Shown in pieces: positions 39,085 to 51,459 of a DNA stretch of 64,000 nucleotides. Numbering within the stretch: position 1 is the first letter of the stretch; the number at the start of each line of letters is the position of its first letter. Source of the DNA: Chelydra serpentina (Eukaryota; Chordata; Testudines; Chelydridae); assembly GCA_037349315.1 (NCBI GenBank), contig JBAIAC010000048.1, positions 34,846,501 to 34,910,500 of the forward strand, given 5' to 3'. Below the pieces are notes generated by a model. It was not told where the DNA came from and searched no databases. It saw only the letters and a list, made by a program, of their open reading frames with translations. A program made the position numbers and the translations under genes.

Positions 39085-39683
39085 GGTTAGGTTTTAGTTT
39101 TCCAAAAGCAAACTCAAAATCAAGGGTAATTCAGTCCAGGTACCATTTTGTCTAAACTATCCATTTTTGGAAGGGGACAGAGGTAGTACAGGATAAGGTT
39201 CTATCCTTAGAACATCTTTAACAAGAAGTGAAGCTTATCCCACTCCCTAGGGTGTAACTAAAATCCATTGGCTCAATCCTCATTAGTCGAGCTAGCAGAA
39301 AAGGGAAAATTATTCATATTTCCCCTGGTTTTTTTAATTTGAATTTTCAGAATTCAAAACATTTCAGTCAGCTCTATGCATATGGGCCAAACCAGTGTTT
39401 GGAACATCTGAGTGGGACCAAAGCATCAAAGACAGCTCTCCACACCCAGATCCTGGGGCCATAACTAGTGGCCTGTTCTAAATTGTGCCAACTTGTTACG
39501 GCCTCCCAGGGGCCAATACACAAACAGGAATTGCTAGCCACCCACCCTCCCAAGCCAAGGGAATCTTAGGGTTCCAATGTAGGGCACATTTCGGTCTTAT
39601 TTGTATTGCTATGATGGCATAACGGGGACTAGACTGGATCAGGATCTGGCCCACTGTTGGTAGCTGTCACTTTAGGTGTTGTG
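39085..39683. other. Intergenic stretch, nothing recognised
   Basis: No repeat family, open frame of note or motif identified. Confidence 0.45.
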
Positions 39684-40140
39684 AAATCATAGAACTGGAA
39701 GGGACCTCGAGAGGTCATCTAGTCCAGTCCCTGCACTCAAGGCAGGACTAAGTATTATCCTATACCCTATACCCTGATAGGTGTTTGTTCAACCTGCTCT
39801 TAAAAATCCCCAACAATGGAGATTCCACAACCTCCCTAGGCAATTTATTCCAGTGCTTAACCACTCTGATAGGTAAGAAGTTTTTCCTAATGTCCAACCT
39901 AAACAGCCCTTGCTGCAATTTAAGCCCATTGCTTCTTGTCCTATCCTCAGAGGTTAAGAAGAACAATTTTTCTCCCTTCTCCTTGTAACAACCTTTTCTG
40001 TACTTGAAAACTGTTGTCACGTCCCCTTTCAGTCTTCTCTTCTCCAGACTAAACAAACCCAATTTTTTCAATCTTCCCTCATAGGTCATGTTTTCTAGAC
40101 CTTTAATCATGCCAGTTCTAGACCTTTAAAAATGCCAGTT
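39684..40140 (-). mobile_element. CR1 retrotransposon 3' fragment
   Basis: Truncated non-LTR retrotransposon. In reverse it encodes the end of CR1 ORF2: an uninterrupted 116-codon frame (39,760-40,110) with GLFSLEKRRLKGD, RSNGLKL, FRLDIRKNFL and NKLPREVVESP, all typical CR1 words. It then reaches the 3' end near 39,684 with CATAGAACTGG read on the plus strand. The 5' edge shows a 23-bp tandem duplication. Confidence 0.9.
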
Positions 40141-42659
40141 ATTGGATTCCCTACAAAAATCAAGCTTTTATTTATTTTATTTGTGCTTCTTTTAGTCATA
40201 ACTGAAAGTAAAGTGAACTTCAGTGTATTAAACTAGGCTGAATTAAATAATCTGATCCTTCAATTAATATTTATGAGAATCAGGGTTGCAGGACTAGCAT
40301 CATGACCATTCGTTAAAGCAACATCATTGCAGTGACTTTTGGGGATTTAGTTTTTTTTTTCTTCCAATTTCTCTCTATCACTCTCCTGTGAAAAGCTCAC
40401 CATTCATGAAGGCGAGTGTGACTGCCTGTGTTTTCTGCCTTCTAAGTTAATGGGAAATAGATGTTGGATGATGCAGCCAACTGGAGTTGAACTCCCTCAC
40501 TGAATTCATCATGATGATGCACTGCTTACATCTAAAAACAAAAAACACACTGGCTGCAAATGAAAGTTGGATCCCTCCTTTTACCCTTTCCATGAAACTG
40601 GAGCGAAGCCAAATATAAAAGCTTTTCAGCTCTGTTATGCGTATCTCTATAGTTTAGGGGAGTACCTGGTCATATTCTAATTTTTGTGAGTGTTCTTTTA
40701 AACACCACTTTATAAAATTCAACTCAGAATTTAAGATCTCTTGTGAAATATTGCTTGAAGCTATTATTTTGCACTTGGTGGAGAATATGAGACAGTCATA
40801 TCCTTAGTAAATATTTTTGTAGTATACTGCCAGCTCTAATTTTTTTAAAGTGACTACACAGAAGTATGTCCATATTTTTGCGCACACCCTAGATGTGCAC
40901 CTGAAATACCTGATATGCTCATGTAACTCAAGGATTTGTGCAAGAAAACATGCAGCCTCAATTTGCATGTGTGCATTTTGCATACTCACTTTAGACAAAC
41001 TCGCATCTAAAAATTTAGGTTTTACTGTTTGTTTAAACTTGAAAAATTTAGGGCAAGATTAATCACACAGCATTTCTGAACTCCAGCTATAGTACACAAA
41101 CACTTGATATGCAGGATATCAGAAGAGTCTTGGGTGTAATGAAGAGAAAAGTGAACTAGAGGAGGCCATGCATGTCTTAGCTTGTAAGGACGTTCACTTT
41201 TTTCTTTGCTCTGAGTAAGGGTACATTACATTTTCCGCAGCTGCTTCCAAATCCATAACTTACATTGGAAAGCACTTGAGGGTGTCACATTCCAGATGAT
41301 TTTTAGACTGCATTGGCCCAGCTGAACTTTTGTTGGCAAAGTTTCCAGACTCTCAGATTTCTCTGTTTCTTCCGAGTTGCTGGAAGCAAAAATCAGACTG
41401 CTACCCCAAATGCAAGGAAGATCACTAGGTGTAATGAAACACACCATCGTGCTGGGCTATGTGCATGCAGTAAAATGAGTTAGAGAGTAAAGGAATTACA
41501 CCTCTTGATGCTTATGCAGCTCCAACTGTTGAGATTATATTTGTGAACTCTGAGTTTTGTCAAGATATACCTAGCACTGTGGGATTTTGTTAAATCGTAA
41601 CAGTGAAGGCCTGAACTTGGTCCCATTGAAATCAATGAGAGTTTTTTCATTGTATTCAGTGGAGACAGGATCAATGCCTGATTGACTGACTAGCAGTAGT
41701 ACTGTAGTCTCCTTCTGGAAGATTGTACATGTAATCTTGCCTGTAATATTAAAGACATTTTCTGACTGGTTAATGTGGATTTCATTGATAAGGAATAATG
41801 AATAAAACAGATATAGAAAAGCAGTACTCCCCTGCCCCCCAACCCTGGCATAACTGCTGTAGAAGCACTCTTGACTGGGCAATTTTTAACTTAGATGCCT
41901 GCTGGTAACAAAGGCTAATTTGCCTTCAGTGAGGTTCTTATGATTCAGATTTGTGAATCAGCTAGTAAATGGTGTAAAGTTTCATTCTGTCACCCTTTGG
42001 CTGAGGGAATGCAGAATTCAGCAGCTGAATTGAATAAGAAGTAACTTACAACTAAAACCCCCCACAAATTTTAGGCTGTTTCTTCATATTTATTAGTGAA
42101 TTATGTATGTAAGGTTTGTACTGGGAATAGATTTTTAATCTGTTTTCTGATATCTAAAACATCAACCTGCTCATCTACAGTAGGAGTTATTTGGTTGTTT
42201 TCTCCTTTAGGAATATATTCTGCCTCCAGCTACTACTGAGAATTTATAGTAGGGTGAGATTATTAAAAATGGCAAGTATCTGAAGGCTGTAGAATATCTA
42301 GTAAACATTTGAGTCACTGTTTGTTCTGCTCTTTTGTAAAATATGCAATAGGTTTTCAGCTGTTTATAAAACACTGTCAAAGGCACAGTAGTTAAAGATA
42401 TTTAGAATAAATGTTCTATTGCACTCTTCATGTCATGGAGTAAAAGTGAGGTGGCTAGAATCATAGGACTAGACTGTGGAATTTTCTGTAATGCTAAGTT
42501 TTGACTAGAGTACAGAGCAGCACTGCTTGAAGCACACATAGAAATTAGGGGTGGAAAAAAACTATTGGATTCCTCTCTCTCCTGGGAGTCTGAATCTCTC
42601 ATGTAATTCAAGAGGAGTCTTCTAGCCAAGGCCATAATTGAGCCCCAGGAGGGAGAGGA
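40141..42659. other. Intergenic stretch with little repeat content
   Basis: AT-rich and, apart from one decayed hairpin repeat at 41,607-41,685, free of repeats I can recognise. It lies about 12-15 kb upstream of the COL1A2 start site. Confidence 0.45.
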
Positions 42660-42900
42660 ACTGTTGAGGGTGGTCCAAAGGGATACATTTTAATTAGAAG
42701 TGATAGGATGGAACTCAGTAACAGAATGTTCAGGCTGAATATCAGAAAAAATTCTTAACAATGGTGGAAATCCCATTGTTTGCCTCATCCAAGACTGGAC
42801 CAGACAAAGTACTTGAAACTATACCATAGAGAATAATCCTACATGGAAGTCAGGATGGGCAAAATTAACCTAATTAAGTTTCTTCTATCTCTGGTTGAAA
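42660..42900 (+). mobile_element. Old CR1-like 3' remnant
   Basis: Words such as GGCTGAATATCAG, AAAATTCTTAACAATGG and GACTGGACCAGACAAAGT follow the order of a CR1 3' end. No open frame remains. Strongly diverged. Confidence 0.45.
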
Positions 42901-43553
42901 TGATTTTAAGCACCACTCCCATCCCCCATCTATTTTAAAATTATAACAGAACATTTATCCTGAATATTTGTAACTATTGTGCCTTTGATGCTATTTTATA
43001 AATAGCTGAAATCACACTTCAAATGATTAAAAAGAGCAGAATAAACACTGAGTCAAATGTCTTCTAGGACTCGCTGCCTGTCTGTAGAAAGGAAAGCAGG
43101 CATGTATTCACTGACACATATCGGATGTGTAACAACACGAAGTCTGAGCAAAAACTTAAGTGAGGCACATCTGCAAAGAGATTAGCAATGACTAATCTAT
43201 AAACACTATCTTATCCCAGAAACGCATTATAGAAGTAGGTAGAATTGACCCTTTTAAGGTACAATTGCCAAGCAAGAACCAGCATCATAAGATATAGGAT
43301 CATAGGCCTTCATTTTCTCCCTATCAGCATGATGTGGAAGGAAGCTTAACTACAGACAAGTCATATGGATGGGAATGAGGGCTATGCAGAATGTTTCCCT
43401 TCCAGCACATAGCCCTTGGTGTCCTCTGTGGGCAGTCCAGAGACAGACATGTCGGCCGAAGAACCAGCCCCTCTAAACTGCATGTTCCCTTTCATATTAT
43501 ACTCAAGTTCAGATCAGTTAATACTTCGTAAATCAGCATTAACCCATCTTGTG

Positions 43554-43601
43554 TATGTAACCCACGCACCTCCTGAGTGTGGTGTTCTGTCTCATCTAGT
43601 G

Positions 43602-43636
<35 letters not shown>

Positions 43637-44020
43637 TTATGAGTCTGCTCTACAGCCTCAGCTAACAGGCAGTTGGCTTTTAGCTCATGCAGTGGAGGCT
43701 CATGCACTAAGCTCCAGAGATCCCAGTTTCGATCCTGTCTGCTAATGACCGATGGTCTGTCGGCGATACAAGTGTGGGCTCATCTGGGATTTCAACTGGG
43801 AAGTCTCTGAAGTTCGTGGATGTGCTTCCTCTGCTAGGGAAAGTATGTAACCCACACACCTCTGGGTGTGGTGTTCTGTCCCATCTAGTGGCACTGAGAC
43901 TGCTTAGAGAGATTGAGACTGCTCTATAGCCTTAGCTAAGAGCCATAGGGCTTTTAGCTCATGCAATAGCAGCTCATGCCCTAAGCTCCAGAGGTCCCAG
44001 GTTAAATCCTGATGACCGGC
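43554..44020 (+). repeat. Two tandem copies of a tRNA-like repeat
   Basis: GTATGTAACCCACGCACCTC at 43,554 and GTATGTAACCCACACACCTC at 43,845 start two copies about 291 bp apart. Each contains CTTTTAGCTCATGCA, CTAAGCTCCAGAG and TCCCAGTTTCGATCC or TCCCAGGTTAAATCC. TAGCTCA resembles a tRNA A box and GTTTCGATCC a B box. Copy 1 contains a GA dinucleotide run (about 43,607-43,635). Confidence 0.7.
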
Positions 44021-44385
44021 GTCTGTCAGTGTTACATGCACTTTAGGATTTGCACCAGAGTGGCTGCAGTGTAGGCATTGTCTGCCAGCCAACAGCAGTT
44101 TGGCAGAAAGCTACCAGCATTGCTATGGCTGTGGGAGAGTGAGTGAGGATCTCTGAAGTTAGGACTAGGAGCACCCATTGATTCCTACCCAGCTTTGACT
44201 ACCCCCACACCTTGCTTGCACTACATCCGTGATGCGGGCAGGGTAGGGCGGGATGGGGGGCATTTCAAGATGTAGCCCAACAGCCACACATCAGAATTTG
44301 TTTTCATTTTGCATTGGAATGAAACTGAGACCTCTGGAGATTTTTCATGAAAGTAAAAGAGAGCGAGAAAGCATGCACACCCCAC

Positions 44386-44700
44386 TCCAGAGTAGGCAAT
44401 AGCCCAGTGCTCCAGGGCATTTACACAGGAGGTGGGAACCCAATTTCAAGTGTCTGCTTCACCTGATTCCAGGCAGGGACTTGAACTTGTGTCTCTCAAG
44501 GAGCAAGCGAGTGCCCTAAACACAAAGAGACAGAGCAGTCTCTCGTCCTGCCTCACACTCTCCTGTTGTAGCTGTTCCACTTTGTATAAATAAGTCATCT
44601 TTGCACCAGAGAGACTGACCGAGAGCAAGAACTTGAACCTAGGTCTCTCACATCTGAAGTGAGTCACAAAAATATATGTTTTGTCAAAAAATTCCCAACC
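44386..44700. repeat. SINE-related repeat, copy 1
   Basis: Starts AATAGCCCAGTGCTCCAGGG on the plus strand. CAGGGACTTGAACTTGTGTC, further in, reads as a tRNA-like B-box region on the minus strand. The same head-to-head layout is seen at 51,895 and around 56,345-57,660. Confidence 0.55.
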
Positions 44701-44721
44701 ACCTCTACTTGCTACACCAGG

Positions 44722-44753
<32 letters not shown>

Positions 44754-44936
44754 GTGGGGGAGGCATTAGGGAGGGTGGCCTAGAGCCTGCTATGCTGGCT
44801 GTACACCCTGGTAGGCTCCTCAGCTGACCCTGTGAGCAGGGCCAGTGCAAGGAAGTTTTGCGCCCTAGGCGAAACTTCCTTTCACCAGCCCTGCACACCC
44901 CCCCCGCAATGCTGCACCCCGTAATGCCCCCCACAC

Positions 44937-45100
44937 CCACGGGCGCTCAGCCCCCCGCCCACCACCCACGGTTGCTCAGCCCCACCCCCACCCCTCCGCA
45001 CCCACTCACGGGCGCTCAGCCCCCCACCCCTCCGCACCCACTCACGGGCGCTCAGCCCCCCACCCACCACCCGCAGGTGCTCAGCCCCCCCCCCCCACCT
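44937..45100 (+). repeat. C-rich minisatellite inside the hAT element
   Basis: About four degenerate units of roughly 35-45 bp built on CACGGGCGCTCAGCCCCC. Units starting near 44,938, 45,008 and 45,043 are closest to each other. Confidence 0.8.
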
Positions 45101-45188
45101 GCGGGAGCTGAGGGGGAAGCTGGGGGCAGGGGGGCAACTCGCCACAGCTGCCCCCCTGGCTCCCCGCTCAGGCTGGCAGGGAGCTAGC

Positions 45189-45665
45189 AGGGGTGCCCCT
45201 TCCGCCGCCGAAGCCGCCCCAGCTTACCTGCGGGGGTCCCTTCCGCCGAAGCCGCGGGACCAGTGGACCTCCCGCAGACAAGCAGCTTCGGCGGCAGGGT
45301 GAAGGTGCTGCTAATAATACCCTTCGCCGAAACCGCTTCCTGCGGGAGGTCCACGGCTTCGGTGGAGGGTATTATTAGCAGCACTTCTGCCCTGCCGCTG
45401 AAGCCGCTTGCTTACGGGAGGTCCGCTGGTTCCGCGGCTTTGGCGGCAGGGCAGAAGTGCTGCTAATAACAGCCTCCGCCGAAGCCGCGGACCTCCCGCA
45501 GGCAAGCGGAAGCGGTTTCGGCGGAGGCTGTTATTAGCAGCACCTTCGCCCTGCCGCCGAAGCCGCTTGTCTGCGGGAGGTCCGCTGGTCCTGCAGCTTC
45601 GGCGGAAGGGACCCCCGCAGGTAAGCTGGGGCGGCTTCGGCGGCGGGGGAGGATGGGGCGCCCCT
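45189..45665. repeat. Nested palindrome of about 477 bp
   Basis: The left arm starts AGGGGTGCCCCTTCCGCC and the right arm ends with its near complement (GGATGGGGCGCCCCT). The arms run through CCCCAGCTTACCTGCGGGGG and its complement to a centre near 45,427. Each arm itself holds a smaller hairpin with GTGCTGCTAATAA and TTATTAGCAGCAC arms (about 45,305-45,383 and 45,457-45,543). Single-stranded, it could fold as a branched structure. Confidence 0.88.
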
Positions 45666-45830
45666 GCCAGCAGTGCGCCCCGTTATGGCCCTGCCGCAGC
45701 GAGCTGCCCTCCTGGCTCAGCTGCAGAGCCGGGAGGGTGGGAGGCAGCCGTGACCAGCCACCCCCTGGCTCCCGGCGCCCTAGGCGACCGCCTAGGGTCG
45801 CCTAGTGGGTGCGCCAGCCCTGCCTGTGAG

Positions 45831-47137
45831 CTACTAGAGTGACATGAAGGGGCCAGAACAGACCAGGGAATCTGGTCTCCTAGGCCTAGTTTACACAAGA
45901 TATACACATGCAAATCTCTGATGTGCACTCGCAGAGGGCTTAATAGGCAACTATGTAGCTGTATGGCCTTGCAAATCAGGGATTCGTGCAGGCAGGTCAG
46001 GTAGTTTGTGCACAAAATAAGACATGTATGTCACTGTGTTAGCGTACATTGTGCATTTCAAGTAAGGCAAGGGAGCCAAAGTAGAGAGAGGGGTGGGCCT
46101 GGAGCAGAGGGGGAAGGTAGAGGAAGTGAGTGACAACAGCTGGCTTATCTCAACACCTTTCCCTCACCATAGAATTCTAAATATGCATCTACTTGTCCTT
46201 AGGGCTCTAAGGGGCACTGCGCTGCTAGAATTGCCATCTTTGACATGAAACTGAGGATCTAACCAGCTGTGGTCTCTGGAGATTAAATATCCCAAGACAA
46301 TTTTTTTGGGGGGGTAGGGGGTGGGGGGTAATTCTTAAGTTGATAACCCAGGAGTCCTAGTCAAATTTCAGTTTGGGTACTTACATTCTTCCTACCTGAA
46401 CTCAGGTCTGCAATAGCCTATGCGCCCAGAATGACTGTGCTGTGCGGATGCAGTGATATTGGCAGTGCTATTTTGGAGAGGCATTCAGACCTGTGGGTAG
46501 GGAGGGGAACACCGGCTGAACAGGAAGCCAGGTGGGCAGAGGGTCTTTGAGAAGTGGCTGGCTGTCCAGCTGGCACTTAACCGCTGCAGCCGTGCTGACT
46601 GCTCGCTGTGCACAGAGTGGCAGGCTCACTGGTAAGAATGGCAGGGAGGAGAGAAGAAAGAGCAAAGCAGAGGATCTGGGATTTCCTGCAGAGGCAGAGA
46701 AGGGAAGCTGACTTAACATTGCAGTGAGGTGGCACTCGCCAGTGCTTTGCTTTCTGAGATATTCTTGTTGAACTGTTTTAGTGATGTTGGGTCTAAATGG
46801 TGACTAATTTAAAGCTACCCAATATTTTAGGGTTTCTGAGTGTTCATTGGACTGATCAGGTCCTGTCTTTACATAATAGTTTTCACTTTCTTTCCTAAAA
46901 ACTCTTGTGTAATGTTACTGTGTACTGTTAAACAGTAGATTTGTTTCAGCCCAGAGGTAATTGCATTTCAGTGGTGGAGGAAGTGTGCCCTATACAACAT
47001 GAAATGTGTATAGGGCTTCTGAGTTTAGATTTTAACCGATTAACACTGATAAAACACCCCCAATAGACACACAAACAAAAGAAAAATCAGTTCGATAAAC
47101 ACTGGAAAACCATCGGAAATGGTTACTTGTATCTAAG
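45831..47137. other. Intergenic stretch, no gene found
   Basis: A G-run at 46,305-46,328 and otherwise unrecognised sequence. Open frames are short and unsupported. Confidence 0.4.
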
Positions 47138-47330
47138 GGCTTGTCTACATGGAGTGGTAATATGCACTACAGAAGGAGTGTGATTGCTAACATGCACTAA
47201 CATGTTGCACATGAATTGGTTCGTGTAGACCCTACTGGTTAGCACCCAGGTTCCTTAGTGAGCTTTTACCATAGTGCTGTTTGAAACAGTAGTATGTTAA
47301 AGTTCACTAGGCAACATTACAAAGAGATTA
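47138..47330. mobile_element. Fragment of a GGGCTTGTCTACA-type DNA element
   Basis: Begins AAGGGCTTGTCTACATGG, an end type shared with the element at 58,148, and contains TCGTGTAGACCCTACTGG. No matching right end is clear. Confidence 0.4.
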
Positions 47331-50085
47331 CTCATTATAATATATAATACATAATAACATACATTACTCATTACAGTATACACAGAGAAAACCCTGATTT
47401 AGACATCTACATAAAATTCAAAAATTGCTCAAAATAAATCCTGAAACAAGAAATTAATAAACTCCAAAATCCTAGAAACCCTAAACATGTATTAGTTTCT
47501 TCTTTGCAAAATGCTTCAGGATGAAATGGTCTATATAAATCTTAGCAAGACTCAGAAATATTACTTTGAATAGCAGATACAGTTATGCTAACTAGGATCA
47601 CTGATTATACAGGGCTATCAGTCATCACACTTCACAATATAAATTGGTCACCAGCTGCAGTTATACACAAGTTTTTCATCACAGTTTTGTATAAAACTGC
47701 ATAACTGGAAAGGTGCATTGTGTTTTTGTGTGCAGATGAGGGGGGAGAATCTAAATCTGAGTTCAATGAGACTACTCCCATGTATTAGTAGTAAGAATTA
47801 GTAGGACTGGGACCTTACTGAGGTATCAATAGCTATTAGTTCTGGGCATCTGTCTTTGGTATGAGAACGGTTCCTATTTAGTTGGACTGGTCCCTACATT
47901 AGTAAAAGTTTGGAATTAATAAGTTATAGCGTGAAATCCTGGCTCCACTGACATCAATGGGAGTTTTTTCTTTGACTTCGGTGGGGCTATGATTTCACCC
48001 AGAGCATGGGAGTTTGGAATGAAAAATATCCACATCATCATCTTATGCAAGTAAAACTCCCAGAAAATCTGATACTTTCTTTTAGAAAAAAGAGGTATGA
48101 GCCTGTAATCCTTGCTCACCTGAGAAGTGCCACTGAAGTAAAGGATGGCCGGATCAAGCTCAATATGTTTAAGGGACTGAGAAGTTGCTTGCATGTACTA
48201 TTTTTCATCAGATAAGATAGAACTTTTTATAAAGCCTGACTTGTGTTTTAAAGATTGTAAAGCAGAGAGGATAGCATGAGTCACCCTAAACCTCTGGAAT
48301 GGTTTCCATCCCAAATAGTTTATTGAAATCAAATGCAGTCTGGAGGATGGGGGCAGGGAGTTAGACAGGACTCAGCTCAGACATTCTTGCGATTTCAGCT
48401 GAACTTTTTCAGATCCCGGGGAGGAAACTGTCCTTCCTTAGCCCTGTGATCATTGCAACTTTTACGTCGGATAGACACGGACAGTACTGAAGTCAGGCAA
48501 TTCACCTCCCCTTCTACAGCAACGAGGGCTGCATTTTATCTACATATAAGAGGAAGAAAGTAAAAACACAGCCCTAGTCAACATCAGAGTAATGGCTTTT
48601 GTTTTCTGAGAAAAAAAAATAGCTGCTGTTGGTTACACTAATGTAAATCTGAAGTTAACTCAATGAAATGATTCCAGACTTACACCAGTGTATATATAAG
48701 AGCAGAATCTGACCAAAACTAGGCATATTTTTAGGCATTCATATTTATTAACAGTATAGCATCCTGGTTGTCTTGAATTTGTCTAATATATATTCAAAGT
48801 AAAACTTAAGATGTAATGTTTTCTATATTATTTTTGTTATTAAATATATATTTACATCAGCCTAGTGCCGGGGCATACAGCACAATTGTTTTTCTCTGCC
48901 TCCCCTACCATTGAACAAAAAAGTCAAAACAGTCTCATCTGGCTTACTTTCCAGTGTGCTCTGGGGAACTGCTACAAAGTCATTTCGTGGTCTGCCTTGA
49001 TGCATTGCAGCTGGCTGGGAAGTACAGTATCTCTCTAAAACTCCAAATACATTTTAGCCATTCCCCCCCCCTCTTCCAGTTATTAAAAACTGTTTTCAAC
49101 TCCTTTTTGATTTCACTATTTAAGCAAAGAAAGTTCATTTAGATTATGCTTCTGACTTTAAAGTATAGAAAGGGGAAAAAAAGATCAGTAAGAAAAAAGC
49201 TGGTAGTTACAGCAATATTTAAAGAGAAAGCTGGATGGCTGCAATTAGAGTGTTATTTCTTTAATATAATGATTCAGGGAAAAGGAGGAGTGTTAGACCC
49301 AGAAAACATCTGAGCTAGGTTTTTTGGGGGGAAAGAGGGTTGTTATATATGTACACAAAAATTGTGGTATATCCTGAACCCATAGGAGTTCAAAATATAC
49401 AACCACTACTTAGCTGCTTTGTTTGAACCTGTTTTAGATAATAAAACTTTCTATTGTCCTGACTCCCCCAATCAGTGCTGTGCCGTGTTTCACAGATACT
49501 GAGCTTGCTGCATATAAACATGGTCCCCCAAAATGAAAAGCCCATGGAAGGGCACACCCTTTGGTTAGTATAATAGCTATTTAGCTTGCAACTAAATCCA
49601 CATGACTCATGGTTTTTTAAACCAGACACATTAAAGAACTAAATATATATGTTACTCTAAGATACGAATGGCAATTGGGATGGGTAGGTTGGAACTATGG
49701 TCTCCGTCTGGCAAGGGCATCTAGCAGTACTCTTTTATTTAAAGAAGAATGATCAACAAAGCTCCCATTTTAGAGTTTAATGGTGATTCATTCACAGTAA
49801 TTGCATTGTAGGCACTGTATGTCTTGGACAATATGATCTATCCATTTCTAAGCTAAGTGAAAACATGCCACTGAAGGCCAAAATCACAGTGCCATGTAGG
49901 TACAGGCACATGCCAGAAAACCCACAACTGGAGAGGGAGCATGGGGGTGATGTTTGCTGCCCCAATTCCTGCTCTCTTAAAATATGTGGAAAAAAGCAGT
50001 CCACAGACCCCCTGATGACAGGATTCTCCCTGAGGTGGGTGGACAGGGGCCTGGTGATGTGATCAGGGGTGTGTGGTTTAGATGT
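47331..50085. other. Intergenic stretch, no gene found
   Basis: A decayed hairpin repeat at 47,926-48,000 (GTGAAATCCTGGCTCCACTG and GGTGGGGCTATGATTTCAC). Otherwise mostly AT-rich, unrecognised. It lies about 19-22 kb upstream of COL1A2. Confidence 0.4.
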
Positions 50086-50300
50086 CAGTATTGCCAACTC
50101 CAAGTGTGCAAAAATCATGAGTCAGACCCCCCCCAAACTCATGATATATTACAAAAGAGAAACACATTTGGGGTTTTTGTTTCTCCTCGGATTTGAGTGT
50201 TTAAGGGCACACACGGGTTACATTTTCAAAGTTCTCTTTTCAACCATGAAGGCGAGATTTGTTTTCTTAAATGAAAGCGGAGATGCTCATGTCATCACCT
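50086..50300 (+). repeat. Dispersed element with CAGTATTGCCAACTC end
   Basis: Starts CAGTATTGCCAACTCCAAG, followed by ATCATGAGTCAGACC. The reverse-oriented sequence ending at 57,941 has the same end. Right boundary uncertain. Confidence 0.5.
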
Positions 50301-51451
50301 GACTCAGGGAGACCTCTTATTAGTCCCTCCGCTGTATTTTGTGTCAAAAGTGAAATTGCTGTCTTACTCTTCATTACTCACTGGTAACTATGGTGGCTGC
50401 ATATGCTTCAGATTGAAGTGTCTGCTGGCATTTCCTGTCTGGAGGAGGCTATGCAAAAACACAACTAAGCCGTAATTGCCATTGGACACCCTGAATACCA
50501 TGCAACCTTCTACTTCTTCTCTTTCTAATGACTAAACCTGACAGTATGCTCGATAATGATCAAAAATACCTGTTTAGAGACTGTGCACCTCACTGTGCAG
50601 GGTTTTAAGAGAGACAAGTCTGGAAAAGATTGAACTGGCTCTCACCAACATGATCAGTCTGTTTTGGCAAGGGGTGCTAAAACGTGGGTTTGGAAGGACA
50701 CAGAAGCGGGAGAAATGGAGGATGGGAAATGCGTTCAAAAGCAAGTATGCCAGAGCTAAGGAGAGCGTGGCAAAGTCTCCTTGAAATTCCTTCATTTGGG
50801 AGCATGCGCTGGGGTTTGGAGAATTTACTGCTGAGCCACGTTTGCTTGTAGCTTAAGGAGAGGTCTGAAGAGCTATGGCTTGGCTTTGTGCCAGCTAGTC
50901 AGCTATGTCGCGCTGCTACTATCACTGCAAGAGGCTTCTTCTGTTATTACATCCATACCCTGAAGCTCCACGGAGTGCTCAGCTCTCAGTCTGCTATTCA
51001 TATTTATGAGCTCAAAAGAAAAACAATGAAAAGCATTCTCTCCTCCTCGAGGTTTGAATATGAATATTTGCAGCAGGCACATGGTCCCAACGAAGCAGGT
51101 GGGAGGCTGGCAAATGAATTAAACAAAGAGCAACCCGAGTGCCTCCATAGAAATATATTTCTCTCGCACATGCTGGGTGGATTTCCTAAGCAGGAGGCAT
51201 GTAACTCACCAATTAACTTATGAAGATTATGATTATGAGAGAAAGAAACAATGGTATACTTTTGGTCCAATCTTCCAATGAAGACAGGATTGGCCCTTTA
51301 AAATACAACATGAGCTCATCTATTAATTCTGCTGCAGTTATGAATGGTTTAACTTTCATATCTGTGACTTTAAAATTTAACTCCTCCCTCCTCACCCCCC
51401 GGGTCCGATCCCCTGAGGTGTTGTGAATGATTCCATTCCCATTGAAGTCAA
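50301..51451. other. Intergenic stretch, no gene found
   Basis: Open frames up to 111 codons occur on both strands with no recognised domain and no splice context. Treated as non-coding. Confidence 0.4.
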
Positions 51452-51459
51452 CATCTGTC

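Larger units (their letters stand above)
44837..45822. mobile_element. Non-autonomous hAT element carrying a minisatellite and a long palindrome
   Basis: A 986-bp element bounded by CAGGGCCAGTGCA and (reverse complement of the right end) CAGGGCTGGCGCA, 10 of 13 identical. The 8-bp CCTGTGAG is duplicated exactly on both sides (44,829-44,836 and 45,823-45,830), the hAT signature. It contains a C-rich minisatellite (44,937-45,100) and a nested inverted repeat (45,189-45,665). Open frames inside are low-complexity and no transposase is present. Its GC content is far above its surroundings. Confidence 0.9.

Noticed and set aside
43630..44010. True tRNA gene
   Set aside because: A-box and B-box-like words are present, but no cloverleaf can be drawn. 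The sequence occurs twice in tandem with SINE-like context.
44446..45842. Proline-rich open frames of 109-164 codons
   Set aside because: Most of them lie inside the hAT element and its minisatellite and palindrome. The translations are low-complexity products of repeats.
50888..51223. A 111-codon frame, with overlapping frames on the other strand
   Set aside because: No recognised domain, no splice signals in the right places and no codon bias seen. Chance ORF of expected length for the region.
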